Shown here: positions 35,301 to 50,300 of the stretch, in pieces
Numbering within the stretch: position 1 is the first letter of the stretch
Layout: each line of letters starts with the position of its first letter
Source: Melieria omissa
Lineage: Eukaryota; Arthropoda; Insecta; Diptera; Ulidiidae
Direction of reading: 5' to 3'
Assembly (NCBI GenBank): GCA_963971225.1
Contig: OZ020269.1
Coordinates: 9,120,201-9,184,200, forward strand
Length of the DNA: 64,000 nucleotides
Notes under the pieces: model-generated
What the model saw: only the letters and a program-made list of their open reading frames with translations
Databases searched by the model: none
Told to the model about the DNA's origin: nothing
Made by a program: the position numbers and the translations under genes

Positions 35301-38300
35301 AATTCGCCCACATTGTAGGGGCTGAAACCCCATTCATCCCTTTTCCCCCTTCCACACGTGAACCTAAAATCTCTTTAGAACAGTCCATTTTATGTTTCTG
35401 CTTACCAACTTAGCTCAAAAAATGAAAGTTGTCTTTATAAAACGGATGAGAAGAAAAATATTAACATATGTTAATATGTAACCAAAATAGGGGTAAAAAT
35501 TTTCATTTGTAAAAAAAAGATGGAAAAAATTAAATTTTTAGTTTTCTGATTACATATATAGAAAGAGGTTGACAAATTGGCCACTGAGCCGAAGCCGCAT
35601 GAAAATCGGACTTAAACCCAAAAAGTTATAGCAAAATCAAAATTGAAATATTAACATATGTTAATAGTGACAGTGTGAAGGTTAATCACATAAATTTTTG
35701 TATTAAAAATTTTTGCATGTAAAATAAGTTTGTAAATTTTCACATCTTTTTGGTACTAACACAAGTTTTTATTTTCACTTTTACCAAATTATTTTTTGTC
35801 TTGTAAATATTTTTCATTTTTTACGATAAGAAAAAAACATTTTCAACTCAACATTCAATGAAAAAGCGTATTTTGCATACAAAGCAATCAATGTTTTTTT
35901 CTAATATAATCTTTTTTTATTTTCTACCATTTCGTCTACTAAAAGGACAACTAAAACTTATGTTTTTCACTTTAATTGGCAAATCAAACAATGTGAACCA
36001 AACAAATCTATTTTGGCATTCAAATGGTTTAGGTTTTGTAATCGAAATTGCAAAACTTTTACATAAATATTTATTGCATTTTTAATGAGTGAAAGTTTAC
36101 CCGAATCAAACCAAAAATCAAAGTCAAATCAAATCAAGACATTTTACATTGCAAACCAAATTCAAATGAAGTTAAAGCAGCAAAACGCTGCCAACAAAAT
36201 GTCGCCTCATACAGCGGCTACGTGCAATGCATTCTGACTTCAGACAGCCCACTATTGCGGCATCGGTTTCTATTCTGGGCGCTTACATTAGCATTTTTTC
36301 GCCACTCGCCACTGTCTGCTGCTGCCATCTTTCCATTTGCTACTGCTGCCAATTTATGCAATAACGGTAACATGTGCGCCCACTTCCTCATTACACATGG
36401 GGGCAATTTGCATTTTCTTATTACTCTTTTGTTTTTTTTGCATTCGTTGTTGTTGTTGGTAGTAAAGCAAACAAAAGACAAAGGAAGGCAGCCACAACAA
36501 TGGCGCCGTGCAGAAGGTTGCGGTAAATAAAAGACTGCAGCAACAAACTTCAAGTGTGAGCTTCCTTTTGTTTCGAAGAAATCCAAGGAAAAGCAAATCT
36601 GTATGTAAAAAAAGCTCAAGTGGCACATAAAGGGTTATGTTGTTGGCATTGGTATTTTTATTCTTTACAGATGCAGCAAAATATTAATAAACCTCATATA
36701 AACATATAACTGAACACAGTGATGAGCTCACACTTTGCAATTCCAGTAGCGAAAATTGCAGACATAGAAAGACTTGAATAAGTAATTGTCGATTATGCAT
36801 TTCCGGATGGCTGCATACCACTATGCAGAAAAACTCATTACGCATTGCAACATATGAAAACATTCACATTCACATTTACATATAAGAACATGAACGGCAG
36901 CGAACTAAACTTGGCGGTCGAGCTTGAGTTGTTGCTGCTGTGCTTCAACGCTTCCTGGAAAGTAAAGCCAAGTGGTAGGCGGTTTTTGCAGTCCCCCAAC
37001 CCCACCCCAACGAACACGAAGCTCAGAACAAAGCAGTCAACAGCCACGAACAATGTTCTTTTTTTTCAATTCAAAGTAAAACTTCTGTTGTATTGCACGA
37101 CAGTTGCTCGTCCAAAGGTTGCTGTGTGGTCATTTTCAGCTTAAAATTTTACGCTTAACTTAGTGTGACGCCTAGTACACAGAACAAACCGAGACGTGGC
37201 AGTTGGGGCAGTTTGTTTAGTTGTTTTGAGTTTGCCATTTTCGCTCGAGTTCCTCACATGTCGAGCGCTAATTAACGGCTGCTGGTATGGTAAATGAAAA
37301 GTGAAAAAAAATGAAAATATAAAGCAACATGCGACGGCGGCGTTGATGTTAACTTGACGGCGTTGAGTTGATGATGCCGCTATGAAGCGAGTATATGGAA
37401 ATCTGCTGGCTAATTGAGTTGAATATAATGATGATTGTTGTGTTGGTAATGTTGCTGCCAACTGTGCTGAATGATGTAATGGTGATGATGTCCGTGGTTG
37501 GTTCCTTTGTTTGTTTTAAAGTTTCCTTTGAATTGACTTGAATAGCGCACAAGCAAAAGTGATTCGAAGTGGCTTAAAATAGCAAAACATTTTAGGTATT
37601 TTTGTTTTAATTTATGTGGGAGTGATTGGATTTGTATTTGTATTTGAAGGTGGACCCTGAGTGTACAATTGTATGTGAAATTTTACAAAAAATATCATTT
37701 GATAATATTTTTTTGTGAAAATTGTTACAATCTACTTGCACATCATTTGCTGCTGAGGACGCAGACAGTTGTTGACGAGAGACATTGAGATGCATGAAAA
37801 ATTGTTTTTATTAGTTATTAGGAGTAACTTTTGCTAGATTCGTTAAGTTAGAGTCATTATGGGGTTTTTTAGTACATAAACTTTGTGCCCAATACTACTT
37901 GAAACCATATATTCCTCTCACAAATTTTGTAACAAACAGAAAGTTGGATGATTTAAGCCCCCAAAACCTCACTTCTGTGGGCAACTGAGGCTGCTCTTCA
38001 TATGATTTCTTTCTTATTGTTTCTGATTTATTGACTGTTTGAACTTAGTATTCATTATTGCATTCACTATATTTTTTTTTTAATTTATAAAATCTTCTCT
38101 CATAGCTAATTTCTGTATTTTGATATGTTTACTTAAATCTTAATGGCTTTTTGCTCAACTATAAACACACTGTTATAAAAAAATATCAACTTATAAAAAT
38201 ATCAACTACAAAAAAATATCAACAAAATATCAAAAAAATATTCAACGTTGGCTTAAAATATGACAAAATTTATACTCATTCCAATTCATACTTTAAAATT

Positions 38301-41300
38301 CAAGAAAATTAAAAAAATTAAATTTTAGTTAGTGCATAAAAAGCAACAATTTGTTGGCTTTTCAACAAAATTTCTATTTTTAGCAACACAACAAAAAAAT
38401 GCATAGCATGCAAGAATTTCATTTTAACTGAACTTATAACAAAAATGAAAATAATCTTAAAGTGGAAGCGCAGCAATGGCAAAATAAGAACAATAAAAAA
38501 ACAAGAACAACAATAGCTCAGCAACACTAACAACAACAATTGAGTATAGCAACGGTAGCCCATGAAGCAAATCATGGCCCAGCGTTGCCACACATCAATT
38601 ACGTGCCTCGTTTCATTAATGCGCATTGAATCAGCGTAATTTACGCGCTCACTCACACACACACGCACACATATACAGGTCGATGGTTGATGGTTGATAC
38701 GTGCATGCAGCACGCACATGCTGACATACCAATCAGCACTCACCGACCAACCAACCAACCAACCAATGCGGATTATTTGTACGGTAACTTTGTTGCTTTG
38801 ACTCCCAACTCATGGCACGACTGCGGTTGCGTCTGTGCCAATTTTCATGCTGCCTGTCCCGCTGTCATCGCTCATTCTAGAACGCGCGCCAATGGTGAAT
38901 TTAGAACATTTCTACTTACTGTCAGCGACTTAAGGCACAGCGAAGCACATACAAACCGACAGACAGACAGACAAATAAACATGTAGTCGTTGCTGGTTGA
39001 AGCGACGATGAAGCGGCGCATTACAGCCGTCAGCGATCAAGCAGCCAACTTAATAAACGGCACGGAAGTGGAAAATTAGGCTCAGGAAATGAGCTTCTCA
39101 AAAGCAAACCGCAAACAATCTGCACTTGGAAACCAATGCCTGAACAACAATTTTTGAGGAACGATTGTTTTTGCTCGAAATAAATTGTTTACCAGTTGCA
39201 GCCATTTGACGAAAACAAATACCAATTTTCTGGCATGACCACAAATCCAACAAGCTAAGTGGCTGATTTTGTTAGAATCTCTTGAAAATTTGTGAGAAAA
39301 CGGTCTTTGACTCTCGAAAGAATTATGAAATGAGCAGCAGAAATGCTGCATTCACATAATCGCCGCCAATTTATTTAATGCGCACAATGCCATACATAAT
39401 AAAACAACATTTAACAACAAAACAGCAACGATTCTAAAGACAGTTATTTCTACTGTCCAACACAAAGCGCCACAGTCACACAATCGGACTGCCGAGCTGC
39501 GACAGCAGCAGCAACTCACAACGCACTAATCAAGTGACATTTAAGAATTTAGCGTTGGCCTAACGGTACCGCCATTATTATGTGTTATTATGACAAGCCT
39601 GGCGTAGTCAAAGCTTTTGTGAATTCATTTCTTTACATACTTATGTCTGTTTTATTTTCTCGTCTCTCGAGCAACAAAAGCATTGTCGACATGGCTGAGC
39701 AGCCCAGTTTAAATGGCTGCTGCCGCCGCCGCCTTGGTTACGGATTATGTGTTCTCACAGACGCTGCCAAGACTTCCACGACTCCACTAAGACTCCACTT
39801 CAACTTCACTGTACTGTGCCGCACTTTTATAAGAAGTTTCCAATGCACTTTGTTGCATGCATTCTGTGCTTTGTGCCGCATTGCACTGGGCTCAGCTAAT
39901 GATGACTTAAAGGTTGATTATGCTAATTAAGCGCTGATAGCATCGTGTAAACGTTTAAATACCTAAAAAGGGCTTAACGAAAAAAGTGCAGCAAAAAGGA
40001 ACATAAGCCTGCGCACAGCGCACGGAATGCTGTAGAAAATCAAAAGACTTAAGCGGCAAACTTGTTTGGCACACAGCCAGCAAGTAGACTTCCACGATGT
40101 GGTTGCGGCAGCACCAAATGAAAACAACAGAATATCACTGGAAAATTATTTACCGTCTACAAGTGAATTTAAAAAATCAATAAGAATTATACAAACAACA
40201 ACAACTTGTCTGGCTTATATAAGCAACGAATACTCGCTCTGTGTTGTTTGTGTGTGTGTTTATTTGCTTGTCTCGAGCATTTTTCAATATGCTCGCCACA
40301 AAACGGCACTGACAGTCGTCGTAAAAGTGACAAACGCACATGCGCTGTGCATACGTGCTGTGTGTATGTGCGTGTAGGTGTTAATAAAGCAGCCTTCAAT
40401 GTTATTGTATTCAACGCCCTGCGCGCATGTTATGTTTTTTTCAATTTTTAATTTTTTTCACGGTCAATGCGGCAGTGTCCAGGCCGCTTGCTGTGTTGTC
40501 ACAACATAAAATCACGTCGCTTTCATGCACCGCAATATTGCTTTTCAATTCAATTTTCGCCTTTTATTCTGCTTCTTCTTCTGCTTCATAATTTTCCTTT
40601 GTCTTGCCCACAGCTTCTTTCACGCGACGCAATAATAAATCGTCTGCTGGGTTGTTGTCTGTGTTTTAATAGGCAGCACAGCAGCTGCTACGCCTATTTG
40701 AGAGACAGCACAAGGCGCATTGTTGTTGTTTTGTTTTTTTTGTATTCCCACACTAAATACGTGTGATGTCATAATTATGTCATAGGAAATGTTTAAGTAC
40801 TAAAATTTTGCTATAACTGCACGTTTTTAGAACTATAAAACCAAGTCTAACTTTGGCCATCAGATACGGTCAGAGTTGCTTAATTAATTCTAATTGAAAC
40901 TTGCGCAGTTAATTTCCATTAAATTTAAAACTTATGTCAGCATTGCTCATAGTGCGAAACAGAAGATTTAAGCAACAAACACAGCTTGGCTCATGACTTT
41001 TAGAATGCTTTGAGCCAGCAAAACTAAAGACTAAAGCAACAAACTTGTCGCAATTTATTTATTTTAGCATAATTAATTTCGAGAAAACAGAACTCTTTGA
41101 AAATACGCATTTATTGCTTCCATTAGACATTAATCATTATAACAACTGACAATGAGTTTCATATTTCTTGACAATTTCAACATTTTCTTTGTAGATCATC
41201 GCATAATTTTGCATTTTTAGTGCTTAATTTTGCTAAAAATATTCCAACAATTTAATTGTCTTGCTTTTTAATTGCCGGCAACGCCCCACTCTAAGCGACT

Positions 41301-44300
41301 TTGACCATGAACGTTTTCCCAAATTAAAGTTTTATACTTTTCAACTTGAACTTTTGCTGACACTGGCCCACCACCGACTAGTACACAACAGTCAAAGCCA
41401 TTGTTTTACTATTGTTACTATTTTTTTGTTTCCTTACAACAACACTTTTTATCTTCAACTCCAACACTCTACTCCAATCTCGTCGGCTTCCTGCTGGCGT
41501 TCGATACCATTGTGGTTGTTGTTATTGCTATGTGGCCATAATGAAAACGTAATTAAACAAATACATTAACAACGACAAAAAACAAACTCCCATGCAAGCG
41601 CCATGAACTTCAAGTCAAGTGTCGGCAAGACATGCGAACTTTGGCTGATGTTTGCCACATTTCAACGGCAGTAATTTTTAATTATAAAATGGAAGCGCGC
41701 CGGGGAGAGAGGATGAGCGTCACCGATGGCAGCATTGATGTTTAACATGCACATGATTTGAACCGCAAAGGTCATCGGCGTCAACATCGACAAGGAGATT
41801 CAGTTGTTGTGTGGCACCGCAGTCGAGCAACAAGTGGCACGCGTTTGACTGCGGCGCACAGGGGGAAGCGCTAATGAAGCGGAAAAGCTAAACAAAAACT
41901 TTGACGATTTGGCTTGACACGTCACAAGCTAAATGAGAAAAACCAACAGAGAATGCCATTGCAGTGCGGTTTTGTGTGCAAAACATACTTACTGCAAGTT
42001 TGTTTCCGGAGTCTTTTGTTTAAATAGTTTTGCACTGAACGAAATTTAAATATTCACACAATTCGAAACTCAAACATGCTCGTACACATGGTTTCTTGGT
42101 AAAGTAATACCAATAACAACAACAAAGTAAACAGAAAGCTACTTGTGGCATGCGGCGCACACGTTGCCCGCTGGCGCAATTGAAGTTGTGATGAGCCAAT
42201 ACCGAGCGATGAGCTCATCGACGCAAATACGCCAAACGCAGTCAGGTGTGTCGCGCTGAGGTGTTGCACAGCTGCACGTCGATGACCACATACGAAGCGC
42301 AGCCGTCTAAGACGTTTAGTTTGAGTTGCCTGCCGAAGTCGGAGCGTTGAGGCCCATATGTAACTTGGCAACAGGCAAACAGCTCCACCAACGATCTTCT
42401 GCCTTGGCGCATATAATTAAGTGATTTTCTGGCTTTAATGTGCCGCTGCGCAACGCTGTCAACCTGACTGACTTCAGTTGCACGCAGCTTCTAACATAAT
42501 TCTACGAATATTGTTTGTCTTTTTGTTATTTGTGCATTAAACGCGCACATTATGCATTTACGAGTAAACAGCAAAACAGCCGAGGACGCTGACAAATTCC
42601 CCAATTTTATTGACTTAAGCGTACCGAGTCAACGCTGTACTGTTTTTTTTTCTATTTTTTTGTCAGTTGCCCATTTGTGTGCCTTGTACAATTTACTTGC
42701 TTTGCTCACTTATTTATGTTGACATATTTACATTTCACTCTTGCTGGCTCCGCACACATACAAACACACATTTAATGCGCCATTAATGCAAACAATTTTG
42801 CGCTTAGTTTGTGGTTTGAGTGACGAAGGACGCAAAATATTCCATTTGTTTCGGTTTGGGGGATTTCGTGCCATGAAAATAAACTTGGAAAATAATCATG
42901 CAAAGCATTGCTAATTTTTCTAAATGCAATTTGCTTGTCTCAAATGCTAATTAAGCGATGTTAAAAGCAACGTTGCTGCATACATTTTGTGTGAATATCT
43001 TAAAATATGGGAGGATAATAATAAATTCATAAAGCACCAAATTGAAACTTGCGAAATTTCGCCATTACAGACAACAAAATTCTTGCTAATGTGGCTGCAA
43101 TTAGTGACAACAACTTGCAGCTATCCAAATTGCCATTAGATGTTGCAACAAGTGGCAGCAATGATTGCCACATGCCAGTGGAATGTCACTTGCGGCCATA
43201 AGTAGCCAAAGTGTGAAATGCAAAGACAACGTGTTGCTGCTTAATGGGCGTTAATTGATATCGGGCAAAATAACTTTAAAGATTTGTTAAATTGCGAGAG
43301 AAGAAAAATAACGAAATGCGCTCAAGAAAGCCAAAAATCGTTGTGCTCCACATTGCAGAGCACAAAGCAACAGTTTTGCTTTAGTGCCAGCAATGGCAGT
43401 TTTTCGCATTGCTTCGATTAGCTACTTGCATCAAAGATGTTCGCTGTGATGCTGAGCTATTTGTTCAATTTCACACTCACTGTACCGACGCAAGTCGAAC
43501 ACACAAATTGGCGAGGCATGTGAATACATTTTGGTGCACACAAAAATTATAGTCGACTATACAAAAGGCACCAAATGCCACAAGTGTTGCAATAATGCCA
43601 GCTTTTTGCGCGGTGTATCGCCATTTTCGAATTTAAATAAAAACACTCAAAATCCTCAAACAAACAAAGCACAGCACCATTAACGGATCGCTACCGATCG
43701 CAAAATACATATTTAATTGAAATTTTGCAGTGAGCTGAAGTGAGCGCCGGCCAGTGGCTGCTCTTCGCTTAAACATCTTAAAGCGTTAAGCTTTTGCGTT
43801 GCCTTGTGACGCATCAAATTTGACGCACAACAAACAAATGAAATGTTTTCAGCCCGCTAAATGTTGCCTTGTAACGATTTCAACTTATATTATTTGCTTT
43901 ACTGCTTCTTCTTTGGTAGCAATATGTTATAATTTTAAAACGAAAAAACCTATAATAAACTCAACTAAAATCAGCAATGTTTCGTTTTTTTCTTCTTTCA
44001 AAAATCAATTTCAATATAAAATTGGCAAAGCAAGTGTCAGCGCAACGTGTGGGCCGCTTTGCTGGCATTAAAAGACGTTCGACTGTGGTTTCGAATGGCC
44101 TAATGAGCATTCAATTCATTGCATGAATAGCCAATTATTTGACGTACGCTTAGTGGTCACTAGTATACGGGCACATTTTGCTTTCGTAATGACAACGGCC
44201 ATGGTGACTCGCTGCGTTAGAATGGAAGTGAAAGAACTATGGGCTCGAATATAAACTCAATGAGATATAAAATCAGAGATTATTTTGACTGTTATTTGAA

Positions 44301-47300
44301 ACTGCTGAAGTTCCTGAATTGCTGCCAACTCGGCGTTCAAAATCAGCGTTTTCAAAAAAATTCCTTTTTATGGCTTTGCGGTAGAACACAGGAGGTTTCA
44401 ACTATTTACTAAAAGTATTTTTTATATCAAAAGTTTCCTTAAGAAAGATATAGAAAAACAGTATATACATAAATATGTAGAGGAAGATATTCACAAAGAA
44501 AGGCAATGCTATGCAACGACTTCCATAAATGCTATAAAAGATGAAGAAGCCCAAAGCTTGAGGAAATGTGTGTTTCATTCTATGAGAAAAAACTTCTGAT
44601 GGTAACAACTGGACTTGAATGATTTCAGAACGTCATTAAGTTATATTTTTCAGCGACTAAAATGGGCTGCTTAGCCTGAAGGAAGGAAGTTCCTCAACTT
44701 TCCTTTATGTCGATCTATCTACTTAGAGGCTCATCGCAGAACAATTGCCAACTTCTTCCACATCTTTCATATAAAATTAATTAGTAGAGCCACCACAATC
44801 GTACTCAGACCTGAGATAAAAGTACGATTGCTGCTAGTCATCATTAATTAATTAATTGATTTTAATTAAAAAAATTCATTAAAACAATTCATAAATTCAT
44901 AATTAAATTAATTAAAAAAATTTAAATGTAATTATTTATTTAATTTAAATTAATTACTTAACTTGATTAGTTATTTTAATTCAATTTTTTTTATTAAATC
45001 AAAGAAAAAAATTATTAATTAATTATTTTAAATCAATTTTATTGATTTAATTAATTCTTTTTCATTAAAATAATTTTCATTTATATTAATTAATTAATTG
45101 ATTAATTCAATTATGAATTTATGATTTTTTGCATGAATTTTTTTAATTAAACTAATTAATATAATTTTTTAATTTAATTAATTTATGTAATTAATTCATT
45201 AACTTAAACTAATGACATTAACTAAATCATTAATTATTTTAAATTAATTTAGTTAAACATTCAAATTTTTTAAATCAAATAATTTAATTTATATTAATTA
45301 ATTAATTGATTAATTCAATTATGAAATTATGAATTTTTTAATAATTTTTTTTCTTGAGATTAATTAATTCAATTTTTTTATTTTCATTAAATTTTTAATA
45401 TAATTAATTTAATTCCATTAATTAATAGTTAAATTAATTACATTGTTTTATTTTATTGTAATTAAATTTTTAATTTTAATTAATTTAATTTAAATTAATT
45501 GAATTCAATTAATTAATTGAATTAAATTAATTGAATTCAATGAATTAATTGAATTAAATGAACAAAATTAAATTAAAATAAAAAATTTAATTAATTAATT
45601 AAATTCATTAATTAATTAATTTAATTACTGCTCCTAATTACTATATATATTACCACATAATAATGCATTCCATATCTAAGTAGACAGTTACGTCAACTTG
45701 ACCATCAACAATCTGGCGATATTTGAGTTACCAACAAATTACATATTTATAAAAAAATGTACACAGCTCAAAGGCTTTTATTATTATGCAGTGTAATCGC
45801 TAGACGACGACTACCTATCAACATTATCAATCAGAACTCATTAGGCACACGCGCTGCATTATTACAAAAACTTCACTGTACCTCCGCACTCATTGTTAGC
45901 TTATCTGAAATATTTATATATGTAGGTGATTTTTTATCAAATACGAGTTATTTTTATCGGTTCAGTTTGATTAGAAGAATTCAAGTCATGCATAGTTGAG
46001 TTGATTTCATTATGAATCTAATTAATTTATTCAGAAATCAGTCCTGCTGTATTCTTATAAACTTTTCACGTTATCATTCCTTCTTGTTCACTTATCATAA
46101 AAAGCAAAATCTAAATATTTCTTCACAAAGAATTAACTACAAGATTTTTATTAATTGATATAAGATTTTACTCACCGTCTCCTGAGGCATTGTGTTGCAG
46201 CTGCGCAATGGCAATTTGTACCGCAACGGCCCGTCATGATCTCTGCAATTACAACAATAACAATAAAAATATATTAAAAGCACAGCAAAAAATATTAACA
46301 GAACAAACATTTCAAGTGGTCTATAAATATTTGAAGTGTTCCTAAACTAAATGCAAACGTTTTTCGCCTCTATCACTGTCGTCGACTGCATGACTCACCT
46401 GTACTCTGTGAGACATGTGGAATTCTTTGATAGGCCTTTCGGGTAAATCATGCCGCTAAATAGGCCAGTCTCATGATTCAATGGTGCATCCTTAATGGTG
46501 ATCAGCATTGAGCCGGAGAGGCATTTTATTCGCACAGTGGGCTCAACGCTGGGCTTTGTGGTTGACGCAACGGTGGCCGCATCCAGCTCAGCCAGTGCAT
46601 CTTCTGCAATTATTCAATACAAAAAATTTCACTTAAAATGCTCAAATCAAATTAATTAAATGGGGCAATGCAACAGATGTTGCAGTTCATTAGACTAAAA
46701 TTGACTAAACAAATAACTATGTGCATATGTGTTTCACGTTATCAGCTGCACACACCCACAACACTACCACTGGCTTCCCTCCCCTGCCCACTTGACTGGC
46801 AGTCTAGATAGTAGTCAAGTGCCACCGCCGCTAATGCAAACAAAGCAAACTAAATTGACTCCACTTGTACAGATGTGTAAACAAATTGCCGAATGAAAAT
46901 AATTAACAATAACGGCAACAACAACAAGCACAAAGCCGCCGCTACACGCGCAACCAAACTAGAAAAATGCACCCATAAACAGAATTGAACACACGACTGA
47001 CGGCGTTTTTGTATAAAAACTGCAGCGGCATAGAGCGAAAGTTGCCAGAACTCAATTGCAGTGCATTGCAACGCAACAAGTTTACTACTGAGCGGAAATT
47101 AACAATAATGACAGCCAAGTAAGTGTCGATGCCCAAAACAAGCCCAATCAAGCTTAGTGTGACTGCAACAAAATTCTCTCTCTCTCTCTCGTTGCACAGA
47201 ACAGTGAGCTTCCTTCTGGCGCTGGGTCTCTGCAGCCTGGCCAGTGCCCAGGTGCAGTTTAGTGGCGCCTGCCCCAGTGACATCAAAGTTGTGCCCAACT

Positions 47301-50300
47301 TCAGTGTGGAAAAGGTGAGCAGTGAAAATGTGCCAAATCCTCTGTGATTGTTACAAACCCATCATTAATTCATTTCCAGTACCTGGGCGTTTGGTTCGAA
47401 TACGCCAAGTATCCCGTGTATTTTGAGGCCGATGGCAAATGCATCAGCGCCAAATACACGCTGCAGGCTGATGGCAATGTGGGCGTCGTCAACAGCATGA
47501 TCGACGAGCAGTGAGTGAACAGTGCAATCTGTCAGAGCCTAAACACTGAACTCTACTCCGTTTCTAGAACCGACAAGATGAGCGACATTGTTGGCTATGC
47601 CAAGTTAGTGGAGAACGCCAAGCTCCTTGTCACGTTCCCCGTGAGCCCGGTCCGCAATGTCTCCAGCAACTACTGGGTCCTGGACACCGACTATGAGTCG
47701 TACAGTGTTGTCTACTCCTGCCAGCCCGTGACAGACTCTATGCACTTCAGTGAGCGAAATTGCTTGACCATGCCCCCAGTTTTATTTAATATTTAAATTC
47801 TTTTCTGTCGACTTCTTATAGCCACTGTCTGGATCCTGACCCGTGAGCGCCAGCCCACTGAAGAATTGATCAAGAAAGCCGAAAGTGTTTTGCAACAAAA
47901 TGGTCTTTCACTCAAAGAGTTAGTGATAACCGATCAGTCCGGCTGCAACTAAGCGCCTTGGAGACGTTCGCCGGAGAGAATTACGAGAGTTACATAATTT
48001 CAGTTTTGGCTGCTTATGTTACAACTCAGACAACGTATAATGTGCGGCGTTATATTTAAGGTTCATTGTCAATAAAAAATACTTTGAACGCAGAAAACTT
48101 GTGTTTACAATGTTAAGACAAACACAAGTCGGTCTGCTTTTTAGGTTGAAGATGGGCATAGAAACTCTTAATCAACAAACCAGAAAAAGGTTCTTAAACT
48201 CTTTCTCACAGATTGACGTCTCTTCTTACTGTGCCAGATATAGCCACAAGATCAAAAGGATTAACAAACAAATCCTATTGAACATTGCACCATTTCAAGA
48301 CAATGAGAAACTTTGCTGCCAAAGTCGGCCATGAAGCAACATTCGATCACCAGTAACGAACAATAAATAATGAACAAACATACTGCAATCACCAACAACA
48401 ACAACGCACCAGAATAACATTTAAGGTGCAGCAACAGCCAGTTGAAACGACAAACCAGAAGCGCCGAAGCTTCGAATGGCAAGAATAAATGCATTATTGT
48501 GCTATTGTCAGTGCAACATGCAACATGCAGCCACGATCATGACATTGAAAGCAAACAACAAAGCACAGCGTCACATTGCAACACGGAAACAGCGGCACTG
48601 CACTGTGGCAAACGTTGACATTGCGGCCTGTGGCGCGAAGGTATTCAGCATCATCAGTGTCGCTGCAGCTGAGCATCACAAATAACTAAAAATTCACAAA
48701 TGACGTACGGAAAGAAGAAAAAACAACAACAAACAAAAAACAAAAGATCATTGAGATTATCGCATGTAAGCTGGGCCAATGACAGCAGCAGACGACAGCG
48801 CCATGAAAAGCACAAAACTGTTGCACGATAGAAAACAAATCAGAAAAATTGCCTGCGCATACAAAATTCCAACCGTAATAAAGAAGCGCACCAGGCCGCA
48901 AAATACAGTAACAACACACATACACATAAGCGAATATATTTATAAGGCGACAATGCGACTTCTTGACGCGACACACGCCAACCACAAACGGCAAAGCCAC
49001 GCTCGGGCCAGCAAAGTTCCTTGAACTCTGCACCAAAAGCTAAGAACCTTTTGGACTTGCACGACAACAATGGCCGCAAGCACAACAACAACAATAATGA
49101 CAACAACACAAAAATGACGCCAAACATTGCCGGCACTGTAATGTGCGCGAATGCAGATCGTCTGCAGCGAGGTCTGATGTCGCCGCTGTGGTTCGCTGAT
49201 TTTCGCTGCAAGTCAGCAAACAACTTTAGCTCCGGCTTTGGTTCTTAGCTCTGACTGTGGCTTTGGTTGCAACGCATTTTCACCGCATTTCTTCTGCTCC
49301 CTGCGACTGTTATGGCATTTAATCGGAGGGCCAGTCGAGCTGCCACAGTCGCTTTTGCATTGCGGCTGTTTGTATTCTTCTAACCACAATCGCACAAATT
49401 TGTGCCACGTTGCATATTTTTTTTTTTGTTTATTGTTGATGATTTTTTGCTACACATTTTTGCAGCCTATTAATTGTTATATAACAATTTTTTAGTTTTT
49501 TAATACTACCGAAAATCTGGCTCGAAGGTTCAGTATCACTAAGTTGGGTTAGGTTAATGTTAGGTTAGTTTGAGTTTTGTTGGGATAAAAAGAACGTGAG
49601 AACGGAAAACCCATCAATCTCGAACCTATTGAACCTTTAAAGAAAATGTTATTGATTGCAGATGCGACATTATAACTCCAAGACAACACTTGTTGAATTT
49701 TTCTCATGGAAAGAGAAACTCTGAGTGCGTATAAGTTATGGGACAACACTCAGAGTTCTCACTCAGAATTCCCAGGAACTCATCAGTGACTTTTTAGTAT
49801 TTTACTAAAAAAACTAAAACATTTAACGCAAATAATGAAATAATCCATTAATTTCATGTTACTAAATTTTCCTCACTTTCCTAGTTGCTGTTCTTGTTCA
49901 ATTTTTTTTTAATTCTGAACTTCTTAGACCCTTCAATCAAATGTACCGTAATCAAAGCAAATACAAAAAAAAACAACAAACTCGCAACAACAACAACAAC
50001 AAACTCGCACCAGCTTAAGATCGCATCACGTTCATTAGCGCCGTTGCATTTCTTTTCATGCGGTCAGCATCTCACGTTCACATCTCACAGAAACATTGTT
50101 GTTGCACTGCACATCCGTATATAGTATGTATGCACTAGGCATCGCAATCCCGGGATCCCGGGATCCCGGGATCCCGGACTTTTTCCAGTCCCGAAAATCC
50201 CGGGATTCAAATTCTTTTATCCCGGGATTTTCGGGATTGCAAAAGATGCTTCAAAGTTCAAATGAAATAAATTTTAAGGCACAAAAACCCAATTCCTTAT

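Larger units (their letters stand above)
33630..46175. other. 12.5-kb intron 4 of the ZP gene
   Basis: The intron splits ZP-N between exons 46242-46176 and 33629-33076. It contains the piggyBac-like hairpin element (34214-35685) and an AT-only tract (about 44845-45640). The rest (36000-44800) is AT-rich with CAA/TTG and CA/TG repeats. I found no supported nested gene on either strand. Confidence 0.7.

Noticed and set aside
34214..35685. A CRISPR array or satellite, suggested by repeated units of about 175 bp
   Set aside because: Units are in inverted as well as direct order inside TTAA-flanked inverted ends; this is a eukaryotic transposon hairpin.
49545..49572. GGTTAGGTTAATGTTAGGTTAG, reminiscent of the insect telomere repeat TTAGG
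   Set aside because: Only a few imperfect units; Diptera have lost TTAGG telomeres, so it is most likely simple sequence.
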